DNA of 64,000 nucleotides, taken from assembly GCF_016920785.2 (NCBI RefSeq), contig NW_024609846.1:83709816-83773815 (forward strand). The letters are read 5' to 3'. Below, piece by piece: positions 33,391-45,454 of this stretch (the first letter of the stretch is position 1; the number at the start of each line of letters is the position of its first letter). The position numbers were made by a program, and so were the translations under genes. Below the pieces are notes generated by a model. The model made no database searches. It was not told where the DNA came from and saw nothing but the letters and a program-made list of their open reading frames with translations. Source of the stretch: Ixodes scapularis. Lineage: Eukaryota; Arthropoda; Arachnida; Ixodida; Ixodidae.

Positions 33391-33540
33391 GTTTCGTGGA
33401 CCGAAATGCTCGTGCACCGAAACCTCCGTGCACCGAAATGTCCGCACATCGAAAAGTCCCACACCGAAAAGTGCATGCACCGAAAAGTCTGCGCACCGAA
33501 AAGTCCGTACATTGAAAAGTCCGTGCACCGAGATCTGTGC
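33391..33540 (-). repeat. Minisatellite, right foldback arm
   Basis: The same units in reverse complement. The odd GTGTGGGAC unit is again fifth from the outside and the innermost unit is followed by the matching arm sequence, so the two arrays keep the same order of variants. Confidence 0.88.
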
Positions 33541-34165
33541 TCCGAATGCCGTATGGCAACGAGTTCATTAAGAAACACGACACGCGGCAATCGAACCACA
33601 GATATCGCGGAACTGATGTCTTGAAACTCTTTTTTGCATGATGTATAAGCAGTGTGAGCCCGGCTGAAGGCCTGTCCGCAGTTATTCAACCTAAGAAAAA
33701 AAAAAGAAAGATAGACAGGAGCTTTTGGTTTAGTTGCCAGGCTATGCTTGTGTGGTTTTTCTGCGTACTACTTCCTATAAGATTTCAAAATAAGACCATA
33801 GAAACAATAGTTATTAAACCACCATCTGGCAGAGAGCCTCTGGAGTATCTTATAGATGAGTGAATGTCATAGACTGCGTGATTCCCATTATTGAAAGACC
33901 CGAGTGCCGACGTTCTAAAACACTTCCATCAGAACGTGTATAACTCAAGTGTGCCAACATAGTAACGCCTAAACATCTTATTTGCACCAAGACATCCGCG
34001 CATCGAAGTCTTGGCAAACCGAAACGACTGTGGCACCTAGAAGTTGATGTTGCACCGAGAAGAACGTGCGCCGTAAAGTTCGGACACCGAAAGGCCCCAT
34101 ACCGAAATGTTCTCCGACGAAATTTTCGGATACCGTTGTTGAGGCGTCGTCATTGACACGCTTCG

Positions 34166-34235
34166 TAGATCGCAGTGGTTGATTCACTGTGTGCTCCGCA
34201 GGAAAGAAAGCGTAGAGGCATCTTTTAAGAGAATT
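34166..34235 (-). repeat. Diverged MITE B arm
   Basis: On the minus strand, AAAAGATGCCTCTACGCTTT, TTCCTGCGGAGCACACAGTG and AATCAACCACTGCGATCTAC follow the order of motifs in the 22.5-kb copy. Confidence 0.4.
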
Positions 34236-34339
34236 TTTAAAGAATGAAATGCTTTTTAACGGGATCCCCCAATCCCAAGATGTTGTTCATCCGTCCGTGC
34301 GTTTTCCACTAAATTTGGCCGGGAAACCGAATAGGTGTT

Positions 34340-34745
34340 TAGGTCCCGTGATGTCCATTGATGTTACGTGATTTGACGTCACGTGATGTATACGCTAATT
34401 GAGTTTTTATGCTAAAATCAGCAAGGAAATTGGTATCACGTGACCTTACACCCATTTTATTTTCCCGCTCAATGTAGCGAGGAAATTGATGTAACATGAC
34501 CTGACGCCATGTGACTTGTTTACCAATGTAGTTTTAGTTTTTAATTTAGCGGAAACATTGACGTAACGTGATCTACTCACAATTTAGTTTCCCCGCTAAG
34601 TTAGGCTTGGAAATTGATGTCACTTGACCTAATCATCTTCCGTTTCCCCGTTAAATTTAGCGGGGTAATTTATGTCACGTAACCTCTGCACCAAAATTGG
34701 CACCACGTTACCTGTGCACCCAGGTTCCCCAATCAATGTAGCGGG
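34340..34745. repeat. Tandem repeat with palindromic GCTAAATTTAGC and CACGTG motifs
   Basis: Five diverged units start at about 34425, 34481, 34551, 34609 and 34664, spaced 55-70 bp. Each has GGAAATTGATGTCACGTGAC-like sequence and, between units, TTTCCCCGCTAAATTTAGCG-like palindromes. TTTGACGTCACGTGATG lies just upstream at 34371. Confidence 0.75.
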
Positions 34746-35055
34746 GCAATAATAATTAAAAAAAAATGCTCTTCTTCAGCCTCCGAGACGAAAGTTTAAT
34801 GTCCTGTTCATTTTAAATGATCGCGCCTTAGTGCAATGGTGAAACGAAGTAAGTATACTCATCGCAGGAGCAGAACAACACGTAGCTTAGGCTTGGTAAA
34901 ATCCTTGAAAAAAAATATTACATATATATATAAGGCAGGGCGCTTATACTACCAAGATTTATGCTTGCCATTTGATGAAGTATAGAGGAAACTTTTGCAG
35001 TGTATAGTTTCATCGCAAAAACGTGCTCTCCGCGGAGTCTAATGCCGCAGTTATG

Positions 35056-35290
35056 CACTGCTCATACATCATACAAAAGACAGGGTGATCGTTGCAGATG
35101 TAATGATAGAATTACCTTCAGACACTCCTCGGGCATAATCGAAGCGTGTTTGCGTCATTCATACATGTGTATGGACGCTTAGAGCATGTCTTAAAGTCAG
35201 TTTCGGCATTACCAATGTGACGGGACTCTGATGCGACGAAAAACCACGTTTTGAACCGTATCTACAGGGTGTCTTTTGTGTGATGTATTA
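35056..35290. mobile_element. Degenerate MITE D-like copy
   Basis: CACTGCTCATACATCATAC and AAAAGACAGGGTGATC at the left are mirrored by GGGTGTCTTTTGTGTGATGT at 35265-35290. The middle is too diverged to align with the copy at 53.5 kb. Confidence 0.45.
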
Positions 35291-38195
35291 GGAGATACTT
35301 GTCGTTTATCACGGACCTTCTTCTCTTTTTTGCCGGTGCCCGATGCATTCTATAGGCGAACACGATGAAGTCGCGCACCTTCCAGACAGAGTTCCAGTCA
35401 AAACCTGTTTTCTTAAAAAAAAAAAAACAAAAAAAAAGAAATGAATATTGCAATGATAAAACCAACGTACTTAACCCTTCAAAAGCGAACGTTTGTCCAA
35501 TAAAGCAAACTTCCTGGCTTTTTCGAAGGCTGCCCTATTACTGTAAATACCTGTTTTCTACAAAAAAAAAATATTGTAGTAATAAAATTAGCGTACATAA
35601 CCATAGAAAAGTGAACGTTTGTCCAATAATGCGAACTTCGATAAACGACTGGCTTTTTCGAGGGCCGCGCTATTATTGTAGATCAAATGATGAAACCCGT
35701 CGAGTTTCTTTTGCTCTCTTACGTTCGTATCTCTCTCGGATGACACGAATGAAAAAAGAAATATAACCCAGTTAATATTTTCTTCTAGTTCACTCGGAAA
35801 TAAATCGGGCCACCCAACTTTAACGCGGTCCTTTTCTAGTTGTCCACCAAATAATACTTTAAGCTTCTTTTCGTTTAAAAAAAAGTGCTCTTTTAGAAAT
35901 GAACAAAACACAAACCGCCCTGAACACCCATGCGCGAACGCAATTTCTCGGTATCCGATAAGGGGCAGCGAGCGAGCCCGTAGAACTTCGTTTTTTCTCC
36001 ATAAATCTGCGACATGTCCGAAGCAACGTCCCGAGGAACGTGAAAAAAAAAAAAATGGGTACAAGGGCCTAGGAGGACGGCAGTTAGTTCTCGGACGATG
36101 AGGGGGTCGGCCACGCGGGACCGAATTTACGAGCATGCACGACGCCAGCCATGAGCGGTGAGGAAGCGTTCGTCAAGCAACCTTGGGGACACCGAGAGCA
36201 CACACGCGGGGACTCGTCAAGACTCTTGCATTCTGTTCCATACTATATTTCCTATTGTTTTTCTTCTGTTTTTCCTTTTCTTAGGGGGGTGGGGGGGGGG
36301 GGGGGGGGGAAGAGAGAGAGAGGGAGCGGCAGTGACCCACCGGCAGTGCGGTTTTTCTCCGAAAAAATCCCGAAACCAGAAAACGCACCTCTCTCGTTTT
36401 GGAAAAAATACAAAACGACCAGAACGCGCATCTCCCTTTTTTTACCAAAACAACGTCGCGTCTTTTTCTAAAGTTAAAGCGAAAAGGCAGAAGGACACAA
36501 AGACCCCTCCTTTCCCCACCTCCCCCGAAAAAAAAAAGACGATGTTTCTTTATCCTTTCGTCACGCTTGTTTGGCTCTTTCTTTTTTTTAGTCCGTTTAG
36601 TTCGCTTCATCTGGAAGATATTTCGCAGTTTCAGCTGTCGTTTAACCGTAAAAGCTGCACCGTTGTCGCTATCTCTTTTTTTTCCTCTTTTGTATCTGCC
36701 TCGTTAGCGTTTTCTTTTATTCCAGCCGCTTCCCTGAGAAGGCGGCCAAACCGTTTCTAAACAAGACTCACAAAAACGCGCAGGATAGAAAAAAAAAATA
36801 GAAAAAAGAAAAGAAACGGTTACTAAAGGCAAAGCGAACCGCAAGAAGGGGGCAGCCCGAACAGTACGCGAGGTGCACTTTGAGGGGTCGCCCCTGTCGA
36901 CGACTTCATCGGTTTCGACGACGGGAAGGCGTGCGGGAAGGAGCCCGTCGGACCCGCTTCCGGACCCCCGGGCGACGTCAGTCCTGTTGTCGGTCCGTCG
37001 CTGCGCTCTGTATTGACGATTGGCCAAAGGCCCACTGTGGAGTTTTCGTTCCGATCATTTTCGCTTGACTTTGGCGGTGTCCGGTTACGAATGCGGTGAC
37101 TATACAAACTTCCATCGTGCTTTTTAGACGCAGCATCGGAATTGTAGTTTGCAACTGATGAGAAGTAGCCAGGATTACAGCCCGTGACGTCATGTGAGGC
37201 AAATACTGGTCGCGTTGTCACGAAAAGAATCCATAAGAGGACGCCACCGAAACATCTTGGCACTATTAGACCCTGGCAGCGTACTAAACGCTGGGCGTCC
37301 GCAAGACTTCTTATTATTGTTTTGCCGCCAATGATTTGAAAGAATCGGCCACTAAGGACGCCGAAGAAAGAACCATCAAGAGAGAAGTGTGAACATTAAT
37401 TAAAGACAACGCCCTAGGTTGCCTAAGCTCTCTCTCTCTCTCTAAGCCGAATACAACGAATACATTGTTCGGAAGAAAAAGAGAGAAAAATATGAACTCA
37501 AGAAATGTGGTACAGTAATCGGCGCTTATGGTTCTTTCATTCCCCATTGACTTTTTAACTACTCGGTCAAAGTTGATAGTAATTTATATGGAACTAAAAT
37601 TATCCGCCTTAACAGAATGTCTCCTCTTGCGGTATTCACTCGACGGATTTTGTCCGTGGACAAGTTCCAACAGAAACAGTGCCGTCAACGTCTCTCACAT
37701 ATAAAATGTTCGAGGTTCCTGGCTCAAACAGCATACAAAAACCAGAAACATGCGTGCTGACGAGAGGAATCTCTGGTACACGTGAGAAAACTTCACCAAA
37801 CAGGTCTTCAGATCAGTTCCTTCAAACTGCTCGCGCGACTGCTTGTTGCACGAGTCGTTTTCTTTTCATATACGAACCTTCTTTTTTTTTTTTTTCCTAA
37901 GTTTTCCAGGGCAATGAACACGCGCGTGCTAGGCTTTAATGTTCACTCCGCGCATCCAGCACTTTCTCCACAGCCCGCAACTCATGTAGAATATATGCAA
38001 GCTGAAGAGCCATTCAAATTCTTTTGGCAGTTTTATGTTTTCTTACGTTGCGTAAAAGTCACGAAAACATTCGTGCCTGGAATCTCGCGTGCCAGGCTAT
38101 CTCCTTGAACTGGCAGCCATGCTTAGTATGAATCACATATGTCCCGGTCACTTGCACGTAAGCTTTCGGGACGTAAATTAACGTAAGAAAATGGG
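35291..38195. other. No supported gene
   Basis: Two similar AT-rich blocks around 35.47-35.53 and 35.60-35.66 kb share AAGTGAACGTTTGTCCAATA-type text and GGCTTTTTCGA. G19 lies at 36291-36309. A 147-codon minus frame at 36823-37263 has a hydrophobic segment but no ATG. Confidence 0.45.
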
Positions 38196-38215
38196 GATGT
38201 GTGAACGAGCCTTTA

Positions 38216-38434
38216 AGGCGGGTTCACACATCTGCGTTGATGGCGTTCGCATGCAACCGAAATGACCGCAACGACAAAGTCACCGGGACAAGTGTTCGCC
38301 GCACACAGCATGGCAAGCGATGCAAGGGGTAGCTTCGCGAAGCAATCATGGATCACGATTGTTGCGGTGTTTTTGTCGTTACGGTCGTTTCGGTTGCATG
38401 CGAACGCAACCGTTGCAAATGTGTGAACCAACCT
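38216..38434. mobile_element. MITE F, PIF/Harbinger-like, TTA target duplication
   Basis: 219 bp with arms of about 65 bp. AGGCGGGTTCACACAT at the left pairs with ATGTGTGAACCAACCT at the right, and CGTTCGCATGCAACCGAAAT pairs with its complement further in. Both sides are bordered by TTA, the target usually duplicated by PIF/Harbinger transposases. A reversed end of the same kind (ATGTGTGAACGAGCCT) abuts the left border at 38196-38212. Confidence 0.82.
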
Positions 38435-38437
38435 TTA

Positions 38438-41400
38438 CTCTATGGATGACGAGAGTTGTCGAAATAGTTACGTTATTAAACCTAAAAAAAAAAAAGAACT
38501 CTGCTTCATCACAGGGGGCCCTTCATCTCTGCCCTCTCAATAATAGGTACAATATCCAGACTCCAGCAAAATTCCAATCGAATAACACGCGCCCTGCGTA
38601 CAGTGTTTTTTTTTTTCTTTTTTAGTTTTGAGTATTTCGAATGTTATGGGTGGCAGATCACAACATCGAGGGGTGATGATACGAAAGCTGGAATGTAGGA
38701 ACTAACGTCTACGAGCACTGGCTCGCTGCAATTGCCTCGGTTCACTGTAACGCTTGATTCTTACTGGTGGTTTAACTGCACTCACAGAGCGGTTGCGAAC
38801 GCGGTATTTAAGAGATTCAATATAATGCCACGTGTATTTGAACGAGCGAAAAAAGAGGATACGCTTTGAAGTTGCGATACGAGCGCCAGAGTTAATGCAG
38901 CTTGACCTCGCAATAGCTATCTCCATGAACCCGCGCACCTACGACCTTGCTCGTCATGATACCAAAGCCACTTGATACCTATCTTTCTCTGGTCTGTCTT
39001 GTTCCCGAGATTGTTTCACCGTGCGAATGCACCTCAAGTAATTGACCTGTACTCTGAAATTATGAGGGGCGAAAACGGTACAAGCACGACACGGGTTTGT
39101 GGATAAGTTGACAAAGGAAAGCTGAAGAGGTTCTTAAAAATAACGAGTTATAGGGGAATTCTAGAGTATCTTCATCCTGTGAATCTCAATATCACGTTTG
39201 CTTTCTCTGAAGATGTAGCAAAACGCGAAAAAGCACGAGAAAAATTCAGCCAGTCGTTACATCGTATGCAGGTCTTTCAGCCGCCAAGCGCGTGTCGCTC
39301 GTGTGGGCAGCCCCCGCACTAACATCAGTCGTGACGTTTTTTTTTCTTTTTTTTTTTTAATAACGAGGGTTTGCGTGTAGAGCCGTTTTCTGTTTTCTGA
39401 CGTTCTCAGTCACGTGGGTTCCATATCTGGTATGCGGGACGAAAAAATAATAAAACATTTCAACCTCGAGTATGCGAATATAGATGAGGAAAAACAAAAA
39501 TGTGTTTCGATCACGCATTTCTTTTTTTTTTTTTCTTTGTAAACACCTTTTAGCGGCGTTGAAAGATCAAAACGGTGTTTAACCGCATAGGAGAAGCGAC
39601 GACGTTCAAGATGGCTGCGCCCTTGTGGAAAATGCGTATAGCTTTGATAGGCGCTGAATATGCGCGAGTGAAAATTCCGAAAACTCTGGGTATGACGTCA
39701 CGCTCCGGGAATAAGGGACTTCAGTGGTACTTTAAAAATTATTTTCTGCAGCCTCCGCGGACCCAATTGAAAATTAATATCGATATTCGTCATCCCGAAG
39801 GCAAAATAAAGACGGTGGCGACTCCGACGATTAATGTGTTTTGTTGTTGTTGTTTTTTTTTTGTTTTTTTTTCTTTTTTCAAATACAATGCTGTTTTACT
39901 TCCTCTTTAAGATCGTGGGAATACTGCCTTGAATTGAATAACCAAGTGTAATTCCTAACTTCAGAACTGCTAAGTTTTTTGTTTTTTTTATTTATTTCTC
40001 TTATACTCTGAAAACGTTGATTTACACAGTACCATTAAATTTGAACCATTATCCGTACACCCATAATAATTAGTTTCACCAGCTATTCGCCTCGATATCT
40101 AACAGAGTCGCCACCGTGCGGCCGATCTTGGAAACACTTCGACTGTCGATAACGCCGCACGTTGTCTGCACACGGGGCACGTTGAAGCATGGATCCTCGC
40201 AACGATGAAGGCTTATTTTCGGGTAAGGCCTGCGCTATTTACGTTGGGAATGCTTGTTTCTTCGAAAAGATTGTATCGTTCCACGAGCGTGGAAATACGT
40301 GAAGGCACGGAATGCCAAGCCGGATATTTACGTAATGTTGCTACTATGGTTGGTGCTGTGATGCGGTCCTTTGTTTCAGTTTCACTTCCATTGCATGCAG
40401 TGCATTGACGACGGGAAGCGTTGCCTTGTCGAAGGCAAAGAACTTGTGAATGAAGGGCACATTATTGAGTACATCGTCGTGGCCCCAACGATCAGGCCGA
40501 CGAGCGTACACATGCGGAGTTAACGTGCTGCAGTCGTCGGCTCTCAGCAAGGATCCCCACAATGTGGGTTTGAAACTCACGAATTCGGTGCCACGATTGA
40601 CGAACTTTCGTGCGCTTGTCCTGCCGGGTAACTATTGTAACTCCGACCACCTGAAACGTTTTTGAGGGAATCGCGCTATTGGTTCTCCCGATTGTTTTAA
40701 ACACTGCATACGTAAACCCTATTTTTGCGATCCCAACTATTCGCAAGGTAGGCATAGGAACCTATCGCGGCCGCTAACTCTCGCGAATTCTAGAGACTTT
40801 AATTTTGGCCTCAAAACAAGAGAGGCATTCGCGTGCCTTTATTTTTCGCAAATTTTGTAATTCTCAGAAATTGGGAGCTCGCGAAGGGTTTCCCAGTAGG
40901 TGGTGCGGTCACTTCGGAAAACAAATTGCTCGAGCTTCTCGCGTATCATCCCTGTCCTTTAAGGAGCTGTTAACCTTAGATTACATACATGTATTGCACA
41001 AAATAGGTTTAGGCATTACATTCACATGCAGTCATTGCATGTTACTATAATGACTGGTAAAATAATATCTTAAAGTTATGCGTCACCTTTTATGTTTCTT
41101 TGCATGTAATGCTGTGACGCTTGCTTTTTCTTTTTTGCTTATACTACACAGATTGGTAAACCAAAGGTGATCGATTCCCCCAAGTCAGTGACTGGCTGTG
41201 AATGTTTTAAAAGCCGAGATGTAATCATGCTGTATTCGTATAACGTGACTCGTCGTTGATTTTTTTTTTTTTTTTCGCAAGGGAAGTGGCACGATTATTT
41301 TGTCACGCGGAGGGTAAGCCAAATTCATGGAGTGTACACAGGCAACTGATTAGGCTCGATAATCCGTCTCGCTCCTTCCGTAGATTGACCATTTGACATC

Positions 41401-41938
41401 AGCCGTATTTAGCGCGTACTTCTGACCAAATTTCATAAAAAAAAAAAATTGATCAGGTATGTCCGACGCACACACAGACACTGAGCGAGTCACTTCCTCC
41501 GCAGTCGATGCCTCCTTTACATCGTCATAGTGTAGGTGGGCTTGTAGGAGTGACAATTCTACGACGTTTCAAAAGTCGGATTCTCACGTAGTAATAAGTA
41601 TTATCTGCAAAAACACCGCACCGGGAGAACCCAGAGTAAGGACGATCACATTGCCCAGCAGCGAGCGAGTATCAACGCTCAAGCTTTACGCGTACTATAC
41701 CTTGGGACACTCGTGGCACTTACGTAAACAGTTTTCTTTGCTCACTTACATCGGTTGTCGTGCATCGTTGGTTCGAAGTCTTCCGCGGTGAAATGTTTAG
41801 AGCAAACTATCGCGTGAATCAAAAGCTCCTTCGCAGATCCCACCTTCGAGAGCCACTCTTTCTTCAACGCGCCGGCCGGTGGACTTCGGTGAAAACTGAT
41901 CCCCCCCCCCCCCTCCCTCTCGGTTCCGCAGAGAGCAA
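38438..41938. other. No gene recognised
   Basis: Mostly AT-rich with long T runs (39339-39358, 39522-39534, 41261-41275). No transposon or coding signal identified. Confidence 0.5.
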
Positions 41939-42133
41939 GTCGCCTGTTGCTTGTGCAGGAATTACGGTGACGTCAGAACGATGCAGAGCTCTGATTGGCT
42001 TTGATTGAAAGGATAGTGGGTAGACCTCAATGCTATAGATGCCTCGAGGTCTACCCACTATTTTTCTTTTTCAATCGGCCAATAAGAGTTTGGCGTTCAG
42101 ACATCATCGCAACCCTTGTGCAAAAAGCAGACG
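41939..42133. mobile_element. MITE A, complete copy
   Basis: About 195 bp. Its central hairpin is ATAGTGGGTAGACCT / AGGTCTACCCACTAT (42013-42061). The flanks TCTGATTGGCTTTGATTGAA and TTCAATCGGCCAATAAGAG mirror each other, as do the outer TTGTGCAGGAATTACGGTGA and TCATCGCAACCCTTGTGC segments. Confidence 0.8.
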
Positions 42134-42479
42134 AACTTGAGCTCCGTATGGGTATTGGACTGAGGCACCGAACAATAGCGAATAATGTTCCGTTAAAGAT
42201 GCTTTCACAGTGATATCATATATACGACGAAATAAACGCGATATTCTGCAGGTTCTTGGCCGCGACCGCAGATAGCCTATATGGGGCAGCCATCTTCCTA
42301 TCCACACAATGCTGATGATGATAGCGTGACAGTAGTGACGCCTATACTCGGTTTCACTTTAAGTCCGACCACTGTCAACGTTACGATCCAGACGGTGCCA
42401 ATCAAGCGGTGTCAAAAGTTTATCGTCGCGGTATACGCGTCGCCTTTGAGTGTTTGCAATCGTCGACTAAAACATTCAC

Positions 42480-42521
42480 GCTCAATAAATAAGCCGCCAT
42501 TCTGCGGCTTATTTATTGAGC
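42480..42521. repeat. Perfect 18-bp hairpin
   Basis: GCTCAATAAATAAGCCGC, loop CATTCT, then the exact complement. It lies next to no gene, so a terminator role cannot be argued. Confidence 0.85.
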
Positions 42522-45291
42522 ATTGATTTATGCAATATATGAGATATGCAATTGATTTATCCGGTGGTTTCAAACCGACAAATATGACGGGTGCCATGAT
42601 TATGCGGTTATGGCGCTGACTGATCGGCTCCATCAAATTGTGTAGCTACGGCAGCGTGTCAGGCTTGAAAAAGAACTGGGTGTATAGTGTTGTTTGTTTT
42701 CTTTCGCTTAGGGAATGGTCTATTATAAATTAATTATGCTTTTTTAGCTTTGTGGTTCGTTCTTCGATGTCCTTATCTGCCGATGGCGCCACGTTGCTGG
42801 CTGCGAAGTGATAATGCGATTATCGGGAGTTGTCGTGCCCTGCGTTTCACGGGCTGCCCGTAAAAATATAGTTAAACTGAGCAATAAATATTCATCGCAC
42901 GATCCCAGTGACGCTGCCAAAACAATGAAATATGTTAATCTTAGGCCCTATTAATTTCAGCCGAGCGCATGCCGTAACAAAGGTCTGGTTCTATGCTTGA
43001 CATTACGAAACACAAATGTGCGCCCAAAAGTAATTAAAAAAAAGTTTGTGAGCTCCGCTAATTATCTGCGAACATACAGTACCCCGAGAGCGCATTTGCT
43101 TCGGATTATGCCATGCATGAATCCGCTAAAAGGGCGCGGCTTCTGATCCGTGCCCAGATAGTGCCACGAACGAAATAGTTCATAACGTTCCGGTTCCCGC
43201 GGATCATAAGATAAGCCACACCTTGGTATTATCTAATCATATACTTTTTGATTGTTTGTGTTTGCGCATATACAGCTCGAATCAAATAAAAAATAAAAAA
43301 GGAAACTTCTTCCTAAAACTATATAGTCGGACAGAAACATATATCGGAAAGTAAATACGTCCTTTTTATTTGTAATATCCGAACGACGAGGAGAAAAACA
43401 AAATGAGAACGAAACCTTCGACGTCGATGTTATTAATGCATGAGTAACCGGATCAGCGTCTCTCGCTTGCAGTCTACGGGCAAAAAGGCTTACATTTCAT
43501 TTAATGTGGCATATTGTTTTTATTTTTTGCCCCGAATCATTACGACATAGGCACGTAGAGTAGCGAGACAATACGTAGAAAATCCCCATTCAATTATATA
43601 TCTCCTTACGGTCCCCGCCCGATCCATAAACTCGCGCTGCCGTTTTCCATGATGTGTTTCGCTGTTCGCAAACTCGCAGCAGCCCAAATGGTGCGGCGAA
43701 AGAACAGTGCGTTTCTCGTGACAAAGTCTCATTACGGATCGGCAATGCGCGCAGACCCCGGGGGCCGTGCCCCCGTCGTCGTTGCGTTACTAATAACAAG
43801 TTGCTCAAAGTTGGTAAGGACAACCAAACAACAGCCGTAGCTCGAAGCAACTCTGAACGACGCGGAACACAACAAGCGCCGGTTCTCGGCAACCGCGGGA
43901 ACGGAGATTTGTCCCGACCGTATCGGGAATTCGATCGACAAGCACCGATTGTCGACCGCAAGGACAAAAATACATCACACACACACACGAACACATACGA
44001 GCGGATGCAAGCAACCGTCCTCGCCGCTTGCAGCGGAGTTAGACAGAGTGAAAAGTTGTCAGTCTCGGAGTTTAAAGGCGGAGTATGAATGGAAGCTTAA
44101 ACGGTATATAAATTAACCTAAACGTCTTGCACGTTCCTCTGATCCTTCCGAACCTCGTGCGTTTGTTTCCCCTCCCCGACCTCAACCAATGACGGCGCCA
44201 GCTTGGCTGCCTCGTCGTCATCGCGAGTTCCCTCTGCGTTGCTTAATTTGCCCTTTGTTTTGCGTGCACCTCTTTACGTTCTGATGCACCAAAGACGCAT
44301 TTAGAGGACTTGCTCGCCGTATATACTTCGTTTCCATTATGTTCTTGTGCAGCCGAAGAAGGTACTTTGTAGTCAATCAAAGAGTGTCAAAAATGCATCA
44401 TCATAGCGCTCGTCGCCTTTGCGTGTTTGGTATAACCCGCTGCATCAATCACGAAAAAAAAAAAAAAAAACGAGCGCAAGATTACGACGCATTCGTTTGT
44501 AGGGATTTATTTAACCGGGGAGCGCGGACGCACAAAGCCGGTGAGCGCCATGCCAATGCACTTTTGGTTACTGTTAGATTGGTTTCATCAAATCGCAGTG
44601 TCGGGTACACGAGGACTTAATCTAAAACTGGGTATACTGGCACAGGCAGCTTAACAAAACGCGAGGCCTTAACATGTTAACGCCTATACATTTGTTATTC
44701 TGCCGTTCTTATATCGGCCTCCAAAAATCATTGCTTGCGGAGCGATATCAAGACGCCGGGGAATCACCCTGCGTTTCTTAGACCGTCAGTGACGAGAGTT
44801 CACAACGTAAGATCTGTATAGGTTTGGACACCGCGCGCCCCGCAGCTGCCACGTAGAGTCCTCCCCTCACCTTGGGTGCAAACGGCGCCACCAGATGACT
44901 CGTCGATAAGCGGCTGAGGGCAGCCTGTCGCGGGCCCGGTTTCCCGTGCTTCTTTATGAAAGACGCCTTTTGTTATTTTTTTAAGTTGCTTTTTGCGTGC
45001 GTTACGTAATGTAGAACCTGGGACTTGCGCTTCGTGTGTTGCATAGACACTGTTTCCTCATTGTGCCAATATTTTTCACTCTCGGCGGCGGCAAGAAGAG
45101 TTTTATGAACGCGTTGAAGCGGGGAGATCTCTGGCACGGTGTTCGAGACAGCGTCCGTCAAGGTCCGAGCACACACTCCGCGGGCGGTAAGAACGCAAAC
45201 GCCGAAACAAGTTATTATTTTTTTTTTTTGTAGCCAAGTTGTTAAGGTTTAGTTTCCCCAGGATCGGGTCCGGTGCCAAACAAAAGTCGAC
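42522..45291. other. No gene recognised
   Basis: AT-rich, then mixed DNA with a short (CA)n at 43976-43991. Frames at 43.6-44.1 kb overlap on both strands without motif. Confidence 0.5.
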
Positions 45292-45454
45292 ACAACACTC
45301 TGGTTGCCGCCATCGCGCATAGATGGCGGTAGCTCTCCAGAGTGTTGTGTTTGCCGGTTGTCTGCTTGCCGCCGTCGCTCATAGGTTGTGGCAACCTTTC
45401 CAGCCTCGGCAACCAGACAACTGGTGGTTGCCGTCGCTCATAGATGGCGGCAAC
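45292..45454. repeat. Three consecutive related hairpins
   Basis: Hairpin 1, 45292-45348: perfect 12-bp outer arms ACAACACTCTGG/CCAGAGTGTTGT and an inner CCGCCATC/GATGGCGG stem. Hairpin 2, 45354-45424: CCGGTTGTCTG/CAGACAACTGG plus TTGCCG/CGGCAA. Hairpin 3, 45427-45454: GTTGCCG/CGGCAAC. All three loops carry a CGCNCATAG-like core, so they are related units. Confidence 0.8.

Larger units (their letters stand above)
32338..33665. mobile_element. Foldback-like element with minisatellite arms
   Basis: A 1.33-kb inverted structure. Ends AGCCGGGGTCACACTG (32338) and its near-complement (33665) match the small MITE at 53465-53678. From outside in, each arm holds about 130 bp of that MITE, then 9-10 units of about 16 bp (TTTTCGGTGCACGGAC-like; 32640-32790 and 33391-33540), then about 230 bp of non-repetitive arm (32790-33025 and 33159-33390). 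A loop of about 133 bp lies at 33026-33158. The left arm alone has about 145 extra bp (32476-32620) made of one MITE right end abutting one MITE left end. No protein is encoded; apparent ORFs in the arms arise from repeats without stops. It resembles the Foldback design but its mobilising enzyme is unknown. Confidence 0.82.

Noticed and set aside
36542..36760. Short hydrophobic frame starting at an ATG
   Set aside because: Phe/Leu/Ser richness follows from T/C-rich DNA; there is no further support.
42480..42521. Intrinsic transcription terminator
   Set aside because: There is no upstream gene or U tract, and the genome is eukaryotic. It is left as a hairpin.
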